A DNA stretch of 55,571 nucleotides from an uncultured Prevotellaceae bacterium (GCA_946406435.1 CAMJKP010000018.1:1-55571), one strand, 5' to 3'. Counted from the first letter of the stretch, positions 14,899 to 24,399 are shown. The notes: generated by a model from the letters alone, not told the origin. Numbers and translations are program-made.

Positions 14899-16848
14899 TT
14901 AGATATCCAAAGCTGCGTGGTAAGCCTCGTAGATAGCCTTTGTGATATTCGCAGGACGAACGCAGTCGCCTACCTCACGAACGAATGGAGCACATCTGCG
15001 AAGAGCATCAACATCGGCACGGTTAGAACGCTGACCAAGGGCACAGATAACGGTCTTACCAGGAACAAGAACCTCGTTACCCTCCTTATCCTTGCAGACA
15101 ACGCCATCGGCTGTAATCTTCTGACCTACATACTCGGTATGAGCGGTTGAGAACTCAGCAACCTTACGCATAAGGATAGGACGCTGACGGATATTACAAT
15201 CAGCAGCAAGGGTGTCGCGCATCTCAACAAGCTCTACCTTCTTGCCTTCCATACCAAGGTGAATAGCACACTCACATCCCGCAAGACCACCGCCAAGCAC
15301 GACAACGCTATCGCTTACCTTATCCTTATTAAGATAATAGTCGTTTACGATTATCACGTTATCAGAATCAATGTCTGGGATTGGCGGAACGATAGGTGTA
15401 GAGCCGACAGCGAGGATAAGAGCATCAACGCCCTCCTTCTCTACATACTCAGGCGTAACGATGGTGTTAAGACGAATCTCCACGCCTTCATCCTTTGCCT
15501 GACGCTCAAGAACCACACCAAGCTCGTACATCTCATACTTGAAAGAGATAGCCTGTTCTGATTTCAAGATACCGCCTACCCTATCTGATTTCTCGCAGAG
15601 GATAACCTTATGGCCGCGCTGAGCAGCAGTAACGGCAGCCTTGAGTCCCGCAACACCGGCACCAACAACCATAACCTTCTTACTCTTAGGTGCTGGAACA
15701 ACCTCCATACCCTCAATCTCACGACCGATAAGCGGATTAACGGCACAACGGCGTGTGAAGGTAACAGGACGCTCAGCCATACAGGTATAACAACGCAGAC
15801 ACTTCACAATGCGGTCTTCCTTGCCTGCCATAACCTTCTGTGGATGGAATGGATCTGCAAGCAACTGACGGCCCATATAAACAACGTCAGCCTTACCCTC
15901 GGCAATGATACGTTCCATCTGCTCAGGGTCGCTAAGCGCACCGATAGTAGCAACAGGCTTCTTCACGTGCTTCTTGATCTCAGCAGCAAGCCATACGTTC
16001 ACACCGTGCTCATCGAACATAGGAGGCGTGGTGTTGAAGAAACCGAACTGATAAGAACCTGCAGAAACGTGGATGAGGTCAACGAGGTCTTCAACTGCCT
16101 GAGCAATCTTGATACCGTCCTCAATGCCATAGCCGCCATCGAACAGCTCGCTACCACTAAGACGTACCTCGATAGGGAAATCAGGTCCAACGGCATTGCG
16201 CACAGAGGCAAGAACCTCACGAACTATGCGGATTCTGTTCTCAAGAGAGCCACCATACTCATCAGTACGATGATTGAGATATGGAGATAGGAACTGATGC
16301 AAGAGCCATCCGTGACCAGCATGAACCATTATCATCTCATATCCTGCACGCTTACAGAGAGCCGCCTTCTCGCCGTATGTCTTCACGATGTCGTCAATCT
16401 GTTCCTTAGAAAGAGCCTTCACAGGACGACCGTCAGGACGTGTGCCGTCGCTTGGTCCCCACTGGTTAAGACTTGCCTTCTTGTTCTTGTCCGACATATA
16501 GGTACCTGCATACTGACCAGAGTGTGAAAGCTCAATGCTTGGCACAGCACCATGACGACGGATAGCATCGGCAACGAATGTGTGGGCAGCAAGACAACCA
16601 ACGGTCTCAAGGTCGAGATGAAGCATGTGACTGCCATCGGTGTCAGGATGAACAACAAGTTCACTAACAGTAACGGCAGCAGCACCGCCCTTGGCACGAA
16701 GCTCATAGAAGCCTTGCGTACGAGGACCCGGACAGCAGTCGGCGGTTATGTCTGTTGCACCCATTGGTGCAGAAAAGATACGATTACGGAATGTTACCTT
16801 ACCTAATGTGATAGGGCTTGTAAGATTTGGGTATTTGTTATTGTTCAT
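14899..16848 (-). CDS. NADH:flavin oxidoreductase, Old Yellow Enzyme/2,4-dienoyl-CoA reductase type
   Basis: 649 residues from ATG 16848 (a start ten codons upstream would overlap the leader). N-terminal TIM barrel (about 5-340): FRNRIFSAPMG, HGWLLHQFLSPYLNHRTDEYGGS with catalytic His/Tyr region, then a 4Fe-4S cluster motif CLRCYTCM...C (about 350-370) and a two-dinucleotide C-terminal half (VMVVGAGVAGLKAA for FAD; VVVLGGGLAGCE for NAD). Three-cofactor enzymes like this reduce enoyl-CoA, enoates or steroid/bile-acid double bonds; the substrate here is unknown. Promoter TAATTTTGC at 16894-16886. Confidence 0.92.
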   Translation of the reverse strand: MNNNKYPNLTSPITLGKVTFRNRIFSAPMGATDITADCCPGPRTQGFYELRAKGGAAAVTVSELVVHPDTDGSHMLHLDLETVGCLAAHTFVADAIRRHGAVPSIELSHSGQYAGTYMSDKNKKASLNQWGPSDGTRPDGRPVKALSKEQIDDIVKTYGEKAALCKRAGYEMIMVHAGHGWLLHQFLSPYLNHRTDEYGGSLENRIRIVREVLASVRNAVGPDFPIEVRLSGSELFDGGYGIEDGIKIAQAVEDLVDLIHVSAGSYQFGFFNTTPPMFDEHGVNVWLAAEIKKHVKKPVATIGALSDPEQMERIIAEGKADVVYMGRQLLADPFHPQKVMAGKEDRIVKCLRCYTCMAERPVTFTRRCAVNPLIGREIEGMEVVPAPKSKKVMVVGAGVAGLKAAVTAAQRGHKVILCEKSDRVGGILKSEQAISFKYEMYELGVVLERQAKDEGVEIRLNTIVTPEYVEKEGVDALILAVGSTPIVPPIPDIDSDNVIIVNDYYLNKDKVSDSVVVLGGGLAGCECAIHLGMEGKKVELVEMRDTLAADCNIRQRPILMRKVAEFSTAHTEYVGQKITADGVVCKDKEGNEVLVPGKTVICALGQRSNRADVDALRRCAPFVREVGDCVRPANITKAIYEAYHAALDI

Positions 16849-16885
16849 AATGTAAGTTTTGTTTTTTAGGCAATACAAATTTGAC

Positions 16886-16894
16886 GCAAAATTA
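16886..16894 (-). promoter_or_regulatory. -7 promoter element for the Old Yellow Enzyme gene
   Basis: Minus-strand TAATTTTGC; leader of about 35 nt. Confidence 0.6.
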
Positions 16895-16957
16895 CAAACT
16901 TTATTTCATACATGCAAATTATTGATATATTTTTTTTGCGTATCTGATAAAAAAGAA

Positions 16958-16984
16958 GATGTTCAACCATTTCGGCTGAACATC
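16958..16984 (-). terminator. Intrinsic terminator
   Basis: GATGTTCA (16958-16965) pairs with TGAACATC (16977-16984); on the minus strand the stem is followed by TTCTTTTTT. It ends minus-strand transcription coming from the 17024-17116 fragment. Confidence 0.6.
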
Positions 16985-17023
16985 CCTTTAATTAAAGAAC
17001 ACGAATATATTAATAGAAAACTA

Positions 17024-17116
17024 TTAAATCATTTCTATAACGGCTCTTACGAACCGCCCTTTTAGGTATCGCTCCTTCAGAGCTTCTTCAATCACGCGTT
17101 TCTCAATAATATAACG
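17024..17116 (-). pseudogene. Possible 3' remnant of a gene, 30 codons
   Basis: The minus frame reads RYIIEKRVIEEALKERYLKG then RFVRAVIEMI and a TAA, with normal protein-like composition, followed 40 nt later by an intrinsic terminator. Upstream it is cut by an in-frame TGA within a GTCAGTT word, next to the capped repeat element. No usable ATG. It looks like the tail of a gene truncated by repeat insertion; chance cannot be excluded. Confidence 0.25.
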
Positions 17117-17142
17117 TCAGTTTGATGAATTGAAAAAGATTA

Positions 17143-17434
17143 GCAGCAAGCTGCTTTTTAACTGACATTTTTTTATCAAGAATTAGAGAATTGGAGATTT
17201 TTTTTTTGAATTTATAAGAATTTGAGATAGGTCACTTGCGCTCTTGCCAATCACAGACCATTTTCTTATGCTACGTAAGTAGCTATCTTATCTCCTTCGT
17301 ATTAATTCAAAATAGTCTTTCCCTTCGGTGTCGAGCTAAACCTTCTCTAATTCTCTAATTCTTGATAAAAAATATTTATTGGATAAAGATTGCGCAGATT
17401 GTAAATTATTGTCAGTTCAAGCACCGCAAGGTGC
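17143..17434. repeat. Hairpin-capped inverted repeat element, locus 3 (292 bp)
   Basis: Left cap GCAGC-AA-GCTGC + TTTTTAACTGAC, right cap GTCAGTTCAA + GCACC-GCAA-GGTGC. Inner arms TATCAAGAATTAGAGAATT and AATTCTCTAATTCTTGATA are exact inverses. A 218-bp part (17153-17370) recurs nearly unchanged at 24410-24627. Lies 88 nt past the stop of the esterase gene. The rest of 16985-17521 is AT-rich with no gene. Confidence 0.75.
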
Positions 17435-17521
17435 GCATTAGCCAAACTTACTTTACTCTTTCTACTTTACTCTATACTCTATACTCTTTACCCTTTACTC
17501 TTTAATCCTTACTCTATCCAA

Positions 17522-18382
17522 CTACTTAATCGTCTCCAGCCAGCTATACAGATCCTGCATCATCTCGTGATGATACTTGAAGTAAGCACCACAGCCGAAG
17601 CCATGACCGCCACTTGGATAAACGTGCATAGAAGCCTTTACGCCAGCCTTACGCAGAGCCATGTAATATTCTGCTGAATTAAGAGGAGAAACGAGGAAAT
17701 CGTCATCAGCAAGCATTATGATAGCTGGAGGAGTGTCCTTAGTAACCTGCAAGTGATTGCTGTATTTCTTCTCAAGCTCAGGAGAGGCATTCTCACCAAT
17801 AAGACAGTTGTGAGAGTCCATATGGGTGATTGACTTATCCATTGAGATAACAGGATAGAAGAGAATCTGGAAGTTAGGACGTGTCTCTGGTGGGTTATGC
17901 GTAGCAATGGTAGAAGCAATATGACCACCCGCAGAAGAACCGAGGATTCCCACCTTGTTAGGGTCTATCTTCCACTCAGCTGCATGCTCACGAATCAGGC
18001 GCATAGCCTCGGTAGCATCGCTCAATGGCACCTCTGTAACGCCGTTAGGCATTCTGTAGCGAAGCACGATAGTAACGATGCCTCTGCTCATGAAATGTGT
18101 TGCCCAGTCATAACCCTCCTGACCGAGAGAGAGGACGCGGTAGCCACCACCAGGGATTACGAGCACAGCCTTTCTATTAGTCTCGTTGCCGAAAGGCAGA
18201 TACACTCTGATAGAAGGCTTGAAGTTACGAGTCTCATCGTTGTAAGGCTGTGTCTTGTCAATACCGTTACTGTTAGGCAGACCATCAGGCCAAAGGTCGA
18301 TGTCGATAGGCTTTGACATCATCTGCGCCATGACTCCCATGGCAGACAGCATCATAAACAGGGATAATAAACACTTTTTCAT
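17522..18382 (-). CDS. Exported alpha/beta-hydrolase, esterase/xylan-esterase-like
   Basis: 286 residues from ATG 18382, where a signal peptide begins (MKKCLLSLFMMLSAMGVMAQ); the upstream start would add ten odd residues. Features of the BD-FAE/carboxylesterase family: VIPGGGYRVLSLGQEGYDWA (oxyanion loop), VGILGSSAGGHIAST (Ser in GSSAGG) and YPSGGHGFG near the end (catalytic His). Exported to the periplasm; such enzymes remove acetyl groups from plant polysaccharides. The next gene on this strand is a second exported esterase, from which it is separated by a capped repeat. Confidence 0.85.
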   Translation of the reverse strand: MKKCLLSLFMMLSAMGVMAQMMSKPIDIDLWPDGLPNSNGIDKTQPYNDETRNFKPSIRVYLPFGNETNRKAVLVIPGGGYRVLSLGQEGYDWATHFMSRGIVTIVLRYRMPNGVTEVPLSDATEAMRLIREHAAEWKIDPNKVGILGSSAGGHIASTIATHNPPETRPNFQILFYPVISMDKSITHMDSHNCLIGENASPELEKKYSNHLQVTKDTPPAIIMLADDDFLVSPLNSAEYYMALRKAGVKASMHVYPSGGHGFGCGAYFKYHHEMMQDLYSWLETIK

Positions 18383-18422
18383 ATCTTTTTGTTTTACTAA
18401 ACTAACTTTCAATAAAATTATA

Positions 18423-18710
18423 GCAGCAAGCTGCTTTTCTTTCGGAACAAAAATTGTTCACAATGGCCAGAAAATTTAACTCAGAAAATTTTTCTTTTTA
18501 TTAATGTCTGAATTAACGTCTCGATTAACGTTCAATTAATGTGATGAAAATCAAAAAGCTTTCAGCAAAACATTAATTAGGACACAAATTAAAACATTAA
18601 TTAGAACATTAATTATTTCTCTTCATATCGTTGTAAACGAATATTTTTTGGAATAAATTTTCTGGTCATCGTCGTAAATTTTTGTTCCCACAAACAGCAC
18701 CGCAAGGTGC
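18423..18710. repeat. Hairpin-capped inverted repeat element, locus 4 (288 bp)
   Basis: Left cap GCAGC-AA-GCTGC + TTTT; right cap GCACC-GCAA-GGTGC. The AACTGAC word is missing; instead the arms are CGGAACAAAAATT and AATTTTTGTTCCCA, then GGCCAGAAAATTT and AAATTTTCTGGTC, and inside those tandem ATTAACGT/ATTAATGT units (18500-18542) facing inverted ACATTAATT units (18570-18616). The right cap begins 9 nt after the CE1 esterase stop. Confidence 0.7.
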
Positions 18711-18718
18711 GTCCATTT

Positions 18719-19885
<1,167 letters not shown>

Positions 19886-20107
19886 TTATCAGGTTTATAG
19901 GTTCTCAGGTTTTCAGGTCGGAAAGATTTTGAGATGTCTAAAGGCTAAAGTCTAATGTCTAAAGTCTTTTGTCTTTTGCCTTTCTGACCTTCTAACCTCT
20001 AACCCCTAACCTCCTAACCAACCTATTAAACGTGCGAGAGCCCGAAAAGTTTAACCATCCATCCTTTTTTCATCCCTTCAGAGCCCATCTCCCTCCGATT
20101 CAGCAAT

Positions 20108-20145
20108 CGGACTTGCAACGGACTTACAACGGAGTTACAACGGAG
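20108..20145. repeat. GGACTTACAACGGAGTTAC-type repeat, copy 2
   Basis: Three tandem units, GGACTTGCAAC, GGACTTACAAC, GGAGTTACAAC. Same family as 1061-1103, 39793-39857 and 45643-45679. Confidence 0.55.
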
Positions 20146-20299
20146 GAAGAGCGGATTTGAAGACCCTCTAAATCTCCCTGCGTAGGGAGACTTTGGACTT
20201 CCGGCTCCCTTGCCCCTCCACGGGGAACGTCGAAGAGGTCGACGGCCGTAGGGAAAGTCAAAGGGTTAGGGAAAGGGGGCTTTTCTATTCGAGTGACAA

Positions 20300-20319
20300 C
20301 GTGCGCAGCACCTCGCACG
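20300..20319 (-). promoter_or_regulatory. Shared leader hairpin, copy B
   Basis: Minus strand CGTGCGAGGTGCTGCGCACG: outer stem CGTG/CACG, then C paired with G where copies A and C have C opposite A. Other copies at 14436-14455 and 35045-35065. Confidence 0.45.
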
Positions 20320-20454
20320 AAGTCAAAAGTGCGTGTCAGCCCAAAGGCTGGTGCACGTCCTTCGGTTTGACAAGTGACAATGTGCTTGCACATCGCACTC
20401 AGGAAATAGGGCTTGTCGCTCGCAGAGCGGTGACCGTCTCTGATTTCCTGAGTG

Positions 20455-20462
20455 CAAAGTTA
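20455..20462 (-). promoter_or_regulatory. -7 promoter element
   Basis: TAACTTTGCACTCAGGAAAT; likely drives the long leader toward the CE1 esterase at 19864. Confidence 0.6.
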
Positions 20463-20484
20463 CAACAATTTCCCCAAACACCAC

Positions 20485-21302
20485 AATCTAACACGAAAAA
20501 AAATATGTTAGATTCGAAAAATCTTCACCTTCCACTCGTAACCCATTGATACACAGAGAGAAATTTTCGGAGGACATTTCAAAAACGTCACAATCTAACA
20601 TATAACCGTTAGATTCATAAGGGAGGGGGTATGTGTGTCTTATATAGCCAAAATAATAATATAATATATAAATATATTATATTATTATTTTGAGGTTAGG
20701 AAGGGTGTGTCCTACTCTCCCTATCCAATCTAACAGTTATATGTTAGAAACCCATTCTGAGCCTTCTGTTAGGGGGTGAATCTAACATATCTTGAAATAT
20801 GATAGTTTCATGATTGTTCGCAAAAACGCTTTTTTACTTGTTTTTACCACCAAAGAACGCAGAAAACGTAGCGAAATCCCCCATTTTTCCGAGCATTTAG
20901 TGTTCATTTATGGTTCTTGATGATGAGGTGTTTTCAACCCACCCCATCTTTCGTTTTGTTTGTTTGAGTACGAATCTAACATATATCTGTTACTCAAAAC
21001 TGTGACTGGGGGTAACCTAATACCGACGCTGAACGAATTGTTCACCGTCCATTTCGGAACTGCAAGGAAGAAAAATCCTTGAGTAAATCTAACATGAGAA
21101 GATAAAACCACATTCGCGTTTTAGTGATCTGGTTTATAGTAATAACATTCTCTGTTTCAATAATTTTATCTACTAAGTTATAAGTTTACTTCAATCTATC
21201 TCGACGCTGTGGTTTCAACCCACACCGTCTTTTCTTTTGTCTGTTTGAGCGCGAACCTAACATATAACTGTTAGGAAAAATAGTGACAGGGGGTAACATA
21301 AT
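20485..21302. repeat. Array of TCTAAC-8nt-GTTAGA palindromes with central AT palindrome and 95-bp direct repeats
   Basis: Full sites at 20594-20613, 20729-20748 (inverted), 20975-20994 and 21256-21275 (CCTAAC..GTTAGG, both arms changed together); a wider-spaced site at 20485-20514 (AATCTAACA/TGTTAGATT, loop 12); half sites at 20781-20790 and 21086-21093. The spacer is ATATAACT or a close variant. Two diverged direct repeats (about 20926-21021 and 21208-21302, roughly 80 percent identical, sharing TTTCAACCCAC and GGGGGTAAC) each hold one site. No gene lies here; the whole 20463-21471 gap is repeat DNA. Confidence 0.65.
20649..20692. repeat. 44-bp AT palindrome
   Basis: Starts CAAAATAATAATATAATATA; 21 base pairs pair perfectly, with only the central two bases unpaired. 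Flanked at similar distance by inverted copies of the TCTAAC palindrome (20594-20613 and 20729-20748). Could extrude as a cruciform. Confidence 0.9.
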
Positions 21303-21471
21303 GTTCTCCAAATTATGGTATCATATCGATTGTTTCGTGACTAACAAAGCAACGATTTTGAGGACTCCGTGAAACACGGACTCCTCGATTGCGAAGAAAA
21401 AGAACCTTATCCAATACTACAAAATCAAAGAAAATATAAGTTGAAAATTTGGCTGTATTGAAAAAAATCTG

Positions 21472-21479
21472 TACTTTTG
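21472..21479 (+). promoter_or_regulatory. -7 promoter element for the HNH operon
   Basis: TACTTTTGC, TTTG about 20 nt upstream. Confidence 0.6.
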
Positions 21480-21508
21480 CAGAAAATATTAAACTCTTGA
21501 AAAAAAGG

Positions 21509-21658
21509 ATGAAACAAGGCAACTTCTCTCTTTTCGACTTCTGCAAACGACGTGCTGGAAAAATGGAGATTTATGGTGAAGAAACTCTCGATGAAAATGG
21601 AAATCTCATACCATTCATTGAGCAAGCAGCCATAATAACTCACTATTTGCAATGGTAG
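21509..21658 (+). CDS. Small protein, 49 aa, leading the HNH operon
   Basis: From ATG 21509, preceded by AAAAAAGG, it reads MKQGNFSLFDFCKRRAGKME and continues YGEETLDENGNLIPFIEQ. The longer frame from 21449 would start upstream of the promoter, so the ATG at 21509 is preferred. No known family; soluble, mixed charge. It is 29 nt after the -7 element and 61 nt before the HNH nuclease gene, so co-expression is likely. Confidence 0.55.
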   Translation: MKQGNFSLFDFCKRRAGKMEIYGEETLDENGNLIPFIEQAAIITHYLQW

Positions 21659-21719
21659 AAATCCGATGTTCCATACGTTAAAATTGATATGAATATTAAC
21701 CTAAATAACAGTAAATCTT

Positions 21720-22490
21720 ATGCCTAATAGACTATGGACACGAGAAGAATATATTCTCGTTCTCAATCTCTACTACAAGCTTCCATTTGGAAGGCTGACA
21801 CATACGACAAAGGAAGTCAGAGAACTTGCAACGCTCCTTGGTCGAACAGAGAATGCAATAGCATTTCGCTTGGTAAATTTCGCTGCTTGTGATCCATATA
21901 TTCTTGCTACAGGCAGACACGGAATGGCTAATGGCGCAAGGAGTTGCCAACCATACTGGGATGAATTCAACGAAAACAGAGAAGCCCTATTGTTTGAAAG
22001 TGAACAGATACTTGCGAAGTTGCAAGGTACAACAATAGAGAAAAAGTATCATGAGAGCCTAAAGGGGCTTGAAGAACTTCAAGGAGAAACTCGTATAAGA
22101 GCCGTAAAGACAAGAGTTAATCAGAATGTATTTCGTAGGATTATAATGATGAACTATGGCGGTAAATGTGCATTGACAGGCATAGACATCCCTGAGTTAC
22201 TTGTTGCAAGCCATATTAAGCCGTGGGCAAAGTGCAAGGAAGAAAGGTTGAATCCAGACAATGGAATTTGTCTTTCATCACTCTATGATGACAGTTTCGA
22301 TAAAGGTCTCATTGGATTTGACAATAATTACAGAGTAGTATTGTCAAAACGACTTACAGATAATTTTGACAAATCATACTACGACAAATATTTCGGTTCA
22401 TTAAATCATCAACAACTCATTCTGCCAGAGGAACACAAGCCAAATTTACAGTTCTTGGAATGGCACATGGATGAGGTTTTTCAAAGATAA
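21720..22490 (+). CDS. HNH endonuclease
   Basis: 256 residues. N-terminal helical DNA-binding-like domain (RLWTREEYILVLNLYYKLPF, LATLLGRTENAIAFRL), then an HNH nuclease domain at about 135-220: KCALTGIDIPELLVASHIKPW (beta-beta with catalytic His in ASHI), LNPDNGICLSSLYDDSFDKG (Asn and second His-site region) and YRVVLS. The family is found as solitary nucleases and in restriction or defence loci. Here it lies between two small ORFs and 0.8 kb from an EcoRII-type nuclease fragment. Function as restriction enzyme or mobile-element nuclease is inference. Confidence 0.85.
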   Translation: MPNRLWTREEYILVLNLYYKLPFGRLTHTTKEVRELATLLGRTENAIAFRLVNFAACDPYILATGRHGMANGARSCQPYWDEFNENREALLFESEQILAKLQGTTIEKKYHESLKGLEELQGETRIRAVKTRVNQNVFRRIIMMNYGGKCALTGIDIPELLVASHIKPWAKCKEERLNPDNGICLSSLYDDSFDKGLIGFDNNYRVVLSKRLTDNFDKSYYDKYFGSLNHQQLILPEEHKPNLQFLEWHMDEVFQR

Positions 22491-22497
22491 TAAAAGT

Positions 22498-22713
22498 ATG
22501 TTAGATAAAACAATTCATTGGCAATGGGTTACATATCAGAACTATCAACAACTTGATGTTTCTGAAGATGAAGTTGGTAGTATATTGCTAACTGAAGTTG
22601 GAGATGGTAATCCTCAACAAGAAATACTATCTACGGATAATGAGATAGAAGATTTTTTCATCTGCCATAATATCAATCCAATACATAAGGAAGGAAAGGT
22701 AGAGGCTTTTTAA
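22498..22713 (+). CDS. Small acidic protein following the HNH gene, 71 aa
   Basis: Starts at ATG 22498, 7 nt after the HNH stop; the frame's earlier start would overlap the HNH gene. Reads MLDKTIHWQWVTYQNYQQLD then a strongly acidic middle (VSEDEVGSILLTEVGDG). No family recognised. The acidic composition and tight coupling would suit an inhibitor or partner of the nuclease; that is conjecture. Confidence 0.55.
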   Translation: MLDKTIHWQWVTYQNYQQLDVSEDEVGSILLTEVGDGNPQQEILSTDNEIEDFFICHNINPIHKEGKVEAF

Positions 22714-22806
22714 TAGGCTTAAATATCATTCGCAAGAGCATTTGCCAATTGTATTACCCTATACGGTGAAAAGTCCCCTAAAAAGTCCTTAATGGACGAC
22801 ATATTC

Positions 22807-23274
22807 TAGGGTAGTGCGTGAGCGCTACCTATTGAAGTATTGTTGTTTATTAGCCCTGTCAGGGCGACATAATTCCATATTTCACAACAAAAAGATTATC
22901 CACATTCCCCGATAGACGGCCTGAAAGGCCAAAAGCACATAGCCCAGGGCATCGCCCTGTGGTATTATGCCCAATGTGATTCGTTCGCCCTGCAAGGGCA
23001 AAAGCTCTAATATGAGGTAATGCTTTTGCCCCTACAGGGCGAAATCATCAACATCCCTATACCTAGGGCGGTGCCCTAGGCTAAGTGCTTATTGGGCTTT
23101 CAGCCCGCCTGTTCAGTTTCCGCCCTCTTCGATGTTCAGCCCGCTTGTCTGGTGATTGCGGATAATCGATTCACAGCATAATATGAAATTATATCGCACC
23201 TACGGCGCTATTGGGAAGGGTTATCAATGTTACGTGGGTTTCACCCACGCCTATTTTATTTCGCCTTTACAAGG
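22807..23274. repeat. Cluster of about ten short GC-rich hairpins
   Basis: Palindromes seen: GGGTAGTGCGTGAGCGCTACC (22809-22829), GCCCTGTCAGGGC (22853-22865), GGCCTGAAAGGCC (22918-22930), CCCAGGGCATCGCCCTGTGG (22943-22962), GCCCTGCAAGGGC (22987-22999), GCCCCTACAGGGC (about 23028-23040), CCTAGGGCGGTGCCCTAGG (23062-23080), GGGCTTTCAGCCC (23094-23106), CGTGGGTTTCACCCACG (23233-23249), GCCTTTACAAGGC (23262-23274). This 'GCCCTGxxAGGGC' style is known from REP-like clusters in Bacteroidota. The last hairpin ends at the truncation point of the EcoRII-like gene. No gene in 22714-23274. Confidence 0.75.
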
Positions 23275-23280
23275 CTTTTT

Positions 23281-23729
23281 ATTCAACATACAGAAAAATC
23301 TTAAACAGAAGGAAATCGAGAGCTGGGAAATCGCTCGAACACCATCTATCAACTATATTCCATGCTTCTGATTTGAAATTTGAGGAACAGGTTGTAACAG
23401 AGGGAAATAAGAAACCCGATTTTATATTTCCTGATGGATTGAGCTATCATAATTTTGAATTCCCAGCAGATAAACTAACAATGCTTGGGGCAAAAACTAC
23501 GTGTAAAGACAGATGGCGTCAGGTTTTAAACGAGGCTGATAGAATTAAAGACAAGCATCTATTTACCTTACAAAAGGGCGTTTCGGCTAATCAGCTAAGA
23601 GAAATGAAAGCGGAACACCTAACATTAGTCGTACCAAAAGAAAATTTGTCTGATTTTCATCCTGATTATCGTGAAGGCATATTATGTCTATCCGATTTTA
23701 TTGGAATGGTAAGAGAAAGACAAGCATAA
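23281..23729 (+). pseudogene. EcoRII-type restriction endonuclease, C-terminal fragment
   Basis: About 148 codons matching the EcoRII C-terminal nuclease domain: NRRKSRAGKSLEHHLSTIF, TEGNKKPDFIFPDG, FPADKLTMLGAKTTCKDRWR (continuing QVLNEADRI) and HLFTLQKGVSANQL. The PD...K-x-T-x-C-K-D-R catalytic core is intact, but the N-terminal effector/recognition part is missing and replaced by the hairpin cluster; the open frame to the left (from 23211) is just translated hairpins. EcoRII-like enzymes cut CCWGG-type sites. No cytosine methyltransferase partner is in view. Could be inactive relic, or a short stand-alone nuclease if a start is used near 23281. Confidence 0.75.
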
Positions 23730-23971
23730 TGGAGGGAAAATCACTTTACTTAGACTTCATTTCGTTACAAAACAAACTCAATAACATTTCGTTATCGAGA
23801 TGTTGATGAAGTTACATTTCTCTTGTACTTAGACATAACGATAAAACTAAGGGGGTAACGAAACGTGACATCCTTTGGTTCTATCGAAAACAGACAATCT
23901 GGGGTCGCAAATCGCGACCTCTGCTTTATATAATTTCACGATATCATCGATTTTCTCATAAAGAAAAGAAT
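23730..23971. other. Intergenic, hairpin-bearing
   Basis: Contains GGTCGCAAATCGCGACC (about 23904-23920), similar in kind to GGGGTAGCAAATTGCGACCCC at about 24828-24848. No gene and no clear TAnnTTTG for the Nudix gene. Confidence 0.4.
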
Positions 23972-24370
23972 ATGAAACACTATAACGTAGTGGCGGCGGC
24001 GATACGCCATAATGGTAAGATTCTGTGTATGCAGCGTGGCAAGACGAAGTTTAACTATACTGCATATAAATGGGAGTTTCCCGGGGGGAAGATTGAGGAT
24101 GGTGAGACGCCACAGGAGGCTATTAAACGCGAGATAATGGAGGAAATGGATATGGAGATTCGTGTAGGCGACTCTATATGCACGGTTGAGAATGTATATC
24201 CCGATTTCTCTATCTCGTTGCAAGTGTTCTGGTGTGATGTGGATTCCACCTGTTTCGACCTGAAGGAGCATAACGCCTTTAAATGGCTGGCGATTAGCGA
24301 CATGGCTACCCTTGACTGGGCAGAGGCAGACAAGAAGGTCGTGGAATGCCTTATGGCGGGGAGCAAATAA
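23972..24370 (+). CDS. Nudix hydrolase, MutT-like (deoxy)nucleoside triphosphate pyrophosphohydrolase
   Basis: 132 residues. The Nudix box runs from Gly39 (GGKIEDGETPQEAIKREIME): G39, E45, R53, E54, E57, E58 match GX5EX7REUXEEXGU, but the last conserved Gly is Asp60 (EEMDM), a variant that is tolerated in related MutT-like proteins. The family hydrolyses oxidised dNTPs such as 8-oxo-dGTP and protects against mutation. It stands alone between accessory regions and is followed after 29 nt by the capped repeat at 24400. Confidence 0.9.
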   Translation: MKHYNVVAAAIRHNGKILCMQRGKTKFNYTAYKWEFPGGKIEDGETPQEAIKREIMEEMDMEIRVGDSICTVENVYPDFSISLQVFWCDVDSTCFDLKEHNAFKWLAISDMATLDWAEADKKVVECLMAGSK

Positions 24371-24399
24371 AACACAGCCATTCTTCGCAAGATTATCAA

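Noticed and set aside
15259..16527. Plus-strand ORFs of 100-226 codons
   Set aside because: Antisense shadows of the Old Yellow Enzyme gene.
20193..20549. 118-codon plus-strand frame and 89-codon minus-strand frame
   Set aside because: They run through palindromes and GGACTTACAAC repeats; the minus-strand promoter and structured leader explain the region better.
22888..22896. TTATCCACA, a consensus DnaA box, suggesting a replication origin near the palindrome array
   Set aside because: Only one box was seen and no cluster, dnaA or dnaN is near.
22807..23274. CRISPR array
   Set aside because: The hairpins differ in sequence and have irregular spacing; no constant repeat and no cas genes.
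23156..23280. Upstream part of the EcoRII-like open frame as coding
   Set aside because: It is translated hairpin sequence (CGTGGGTTTCACCCACG, GCCTTTACAAGGC) with no match to the EcoRII N-terminal domain.
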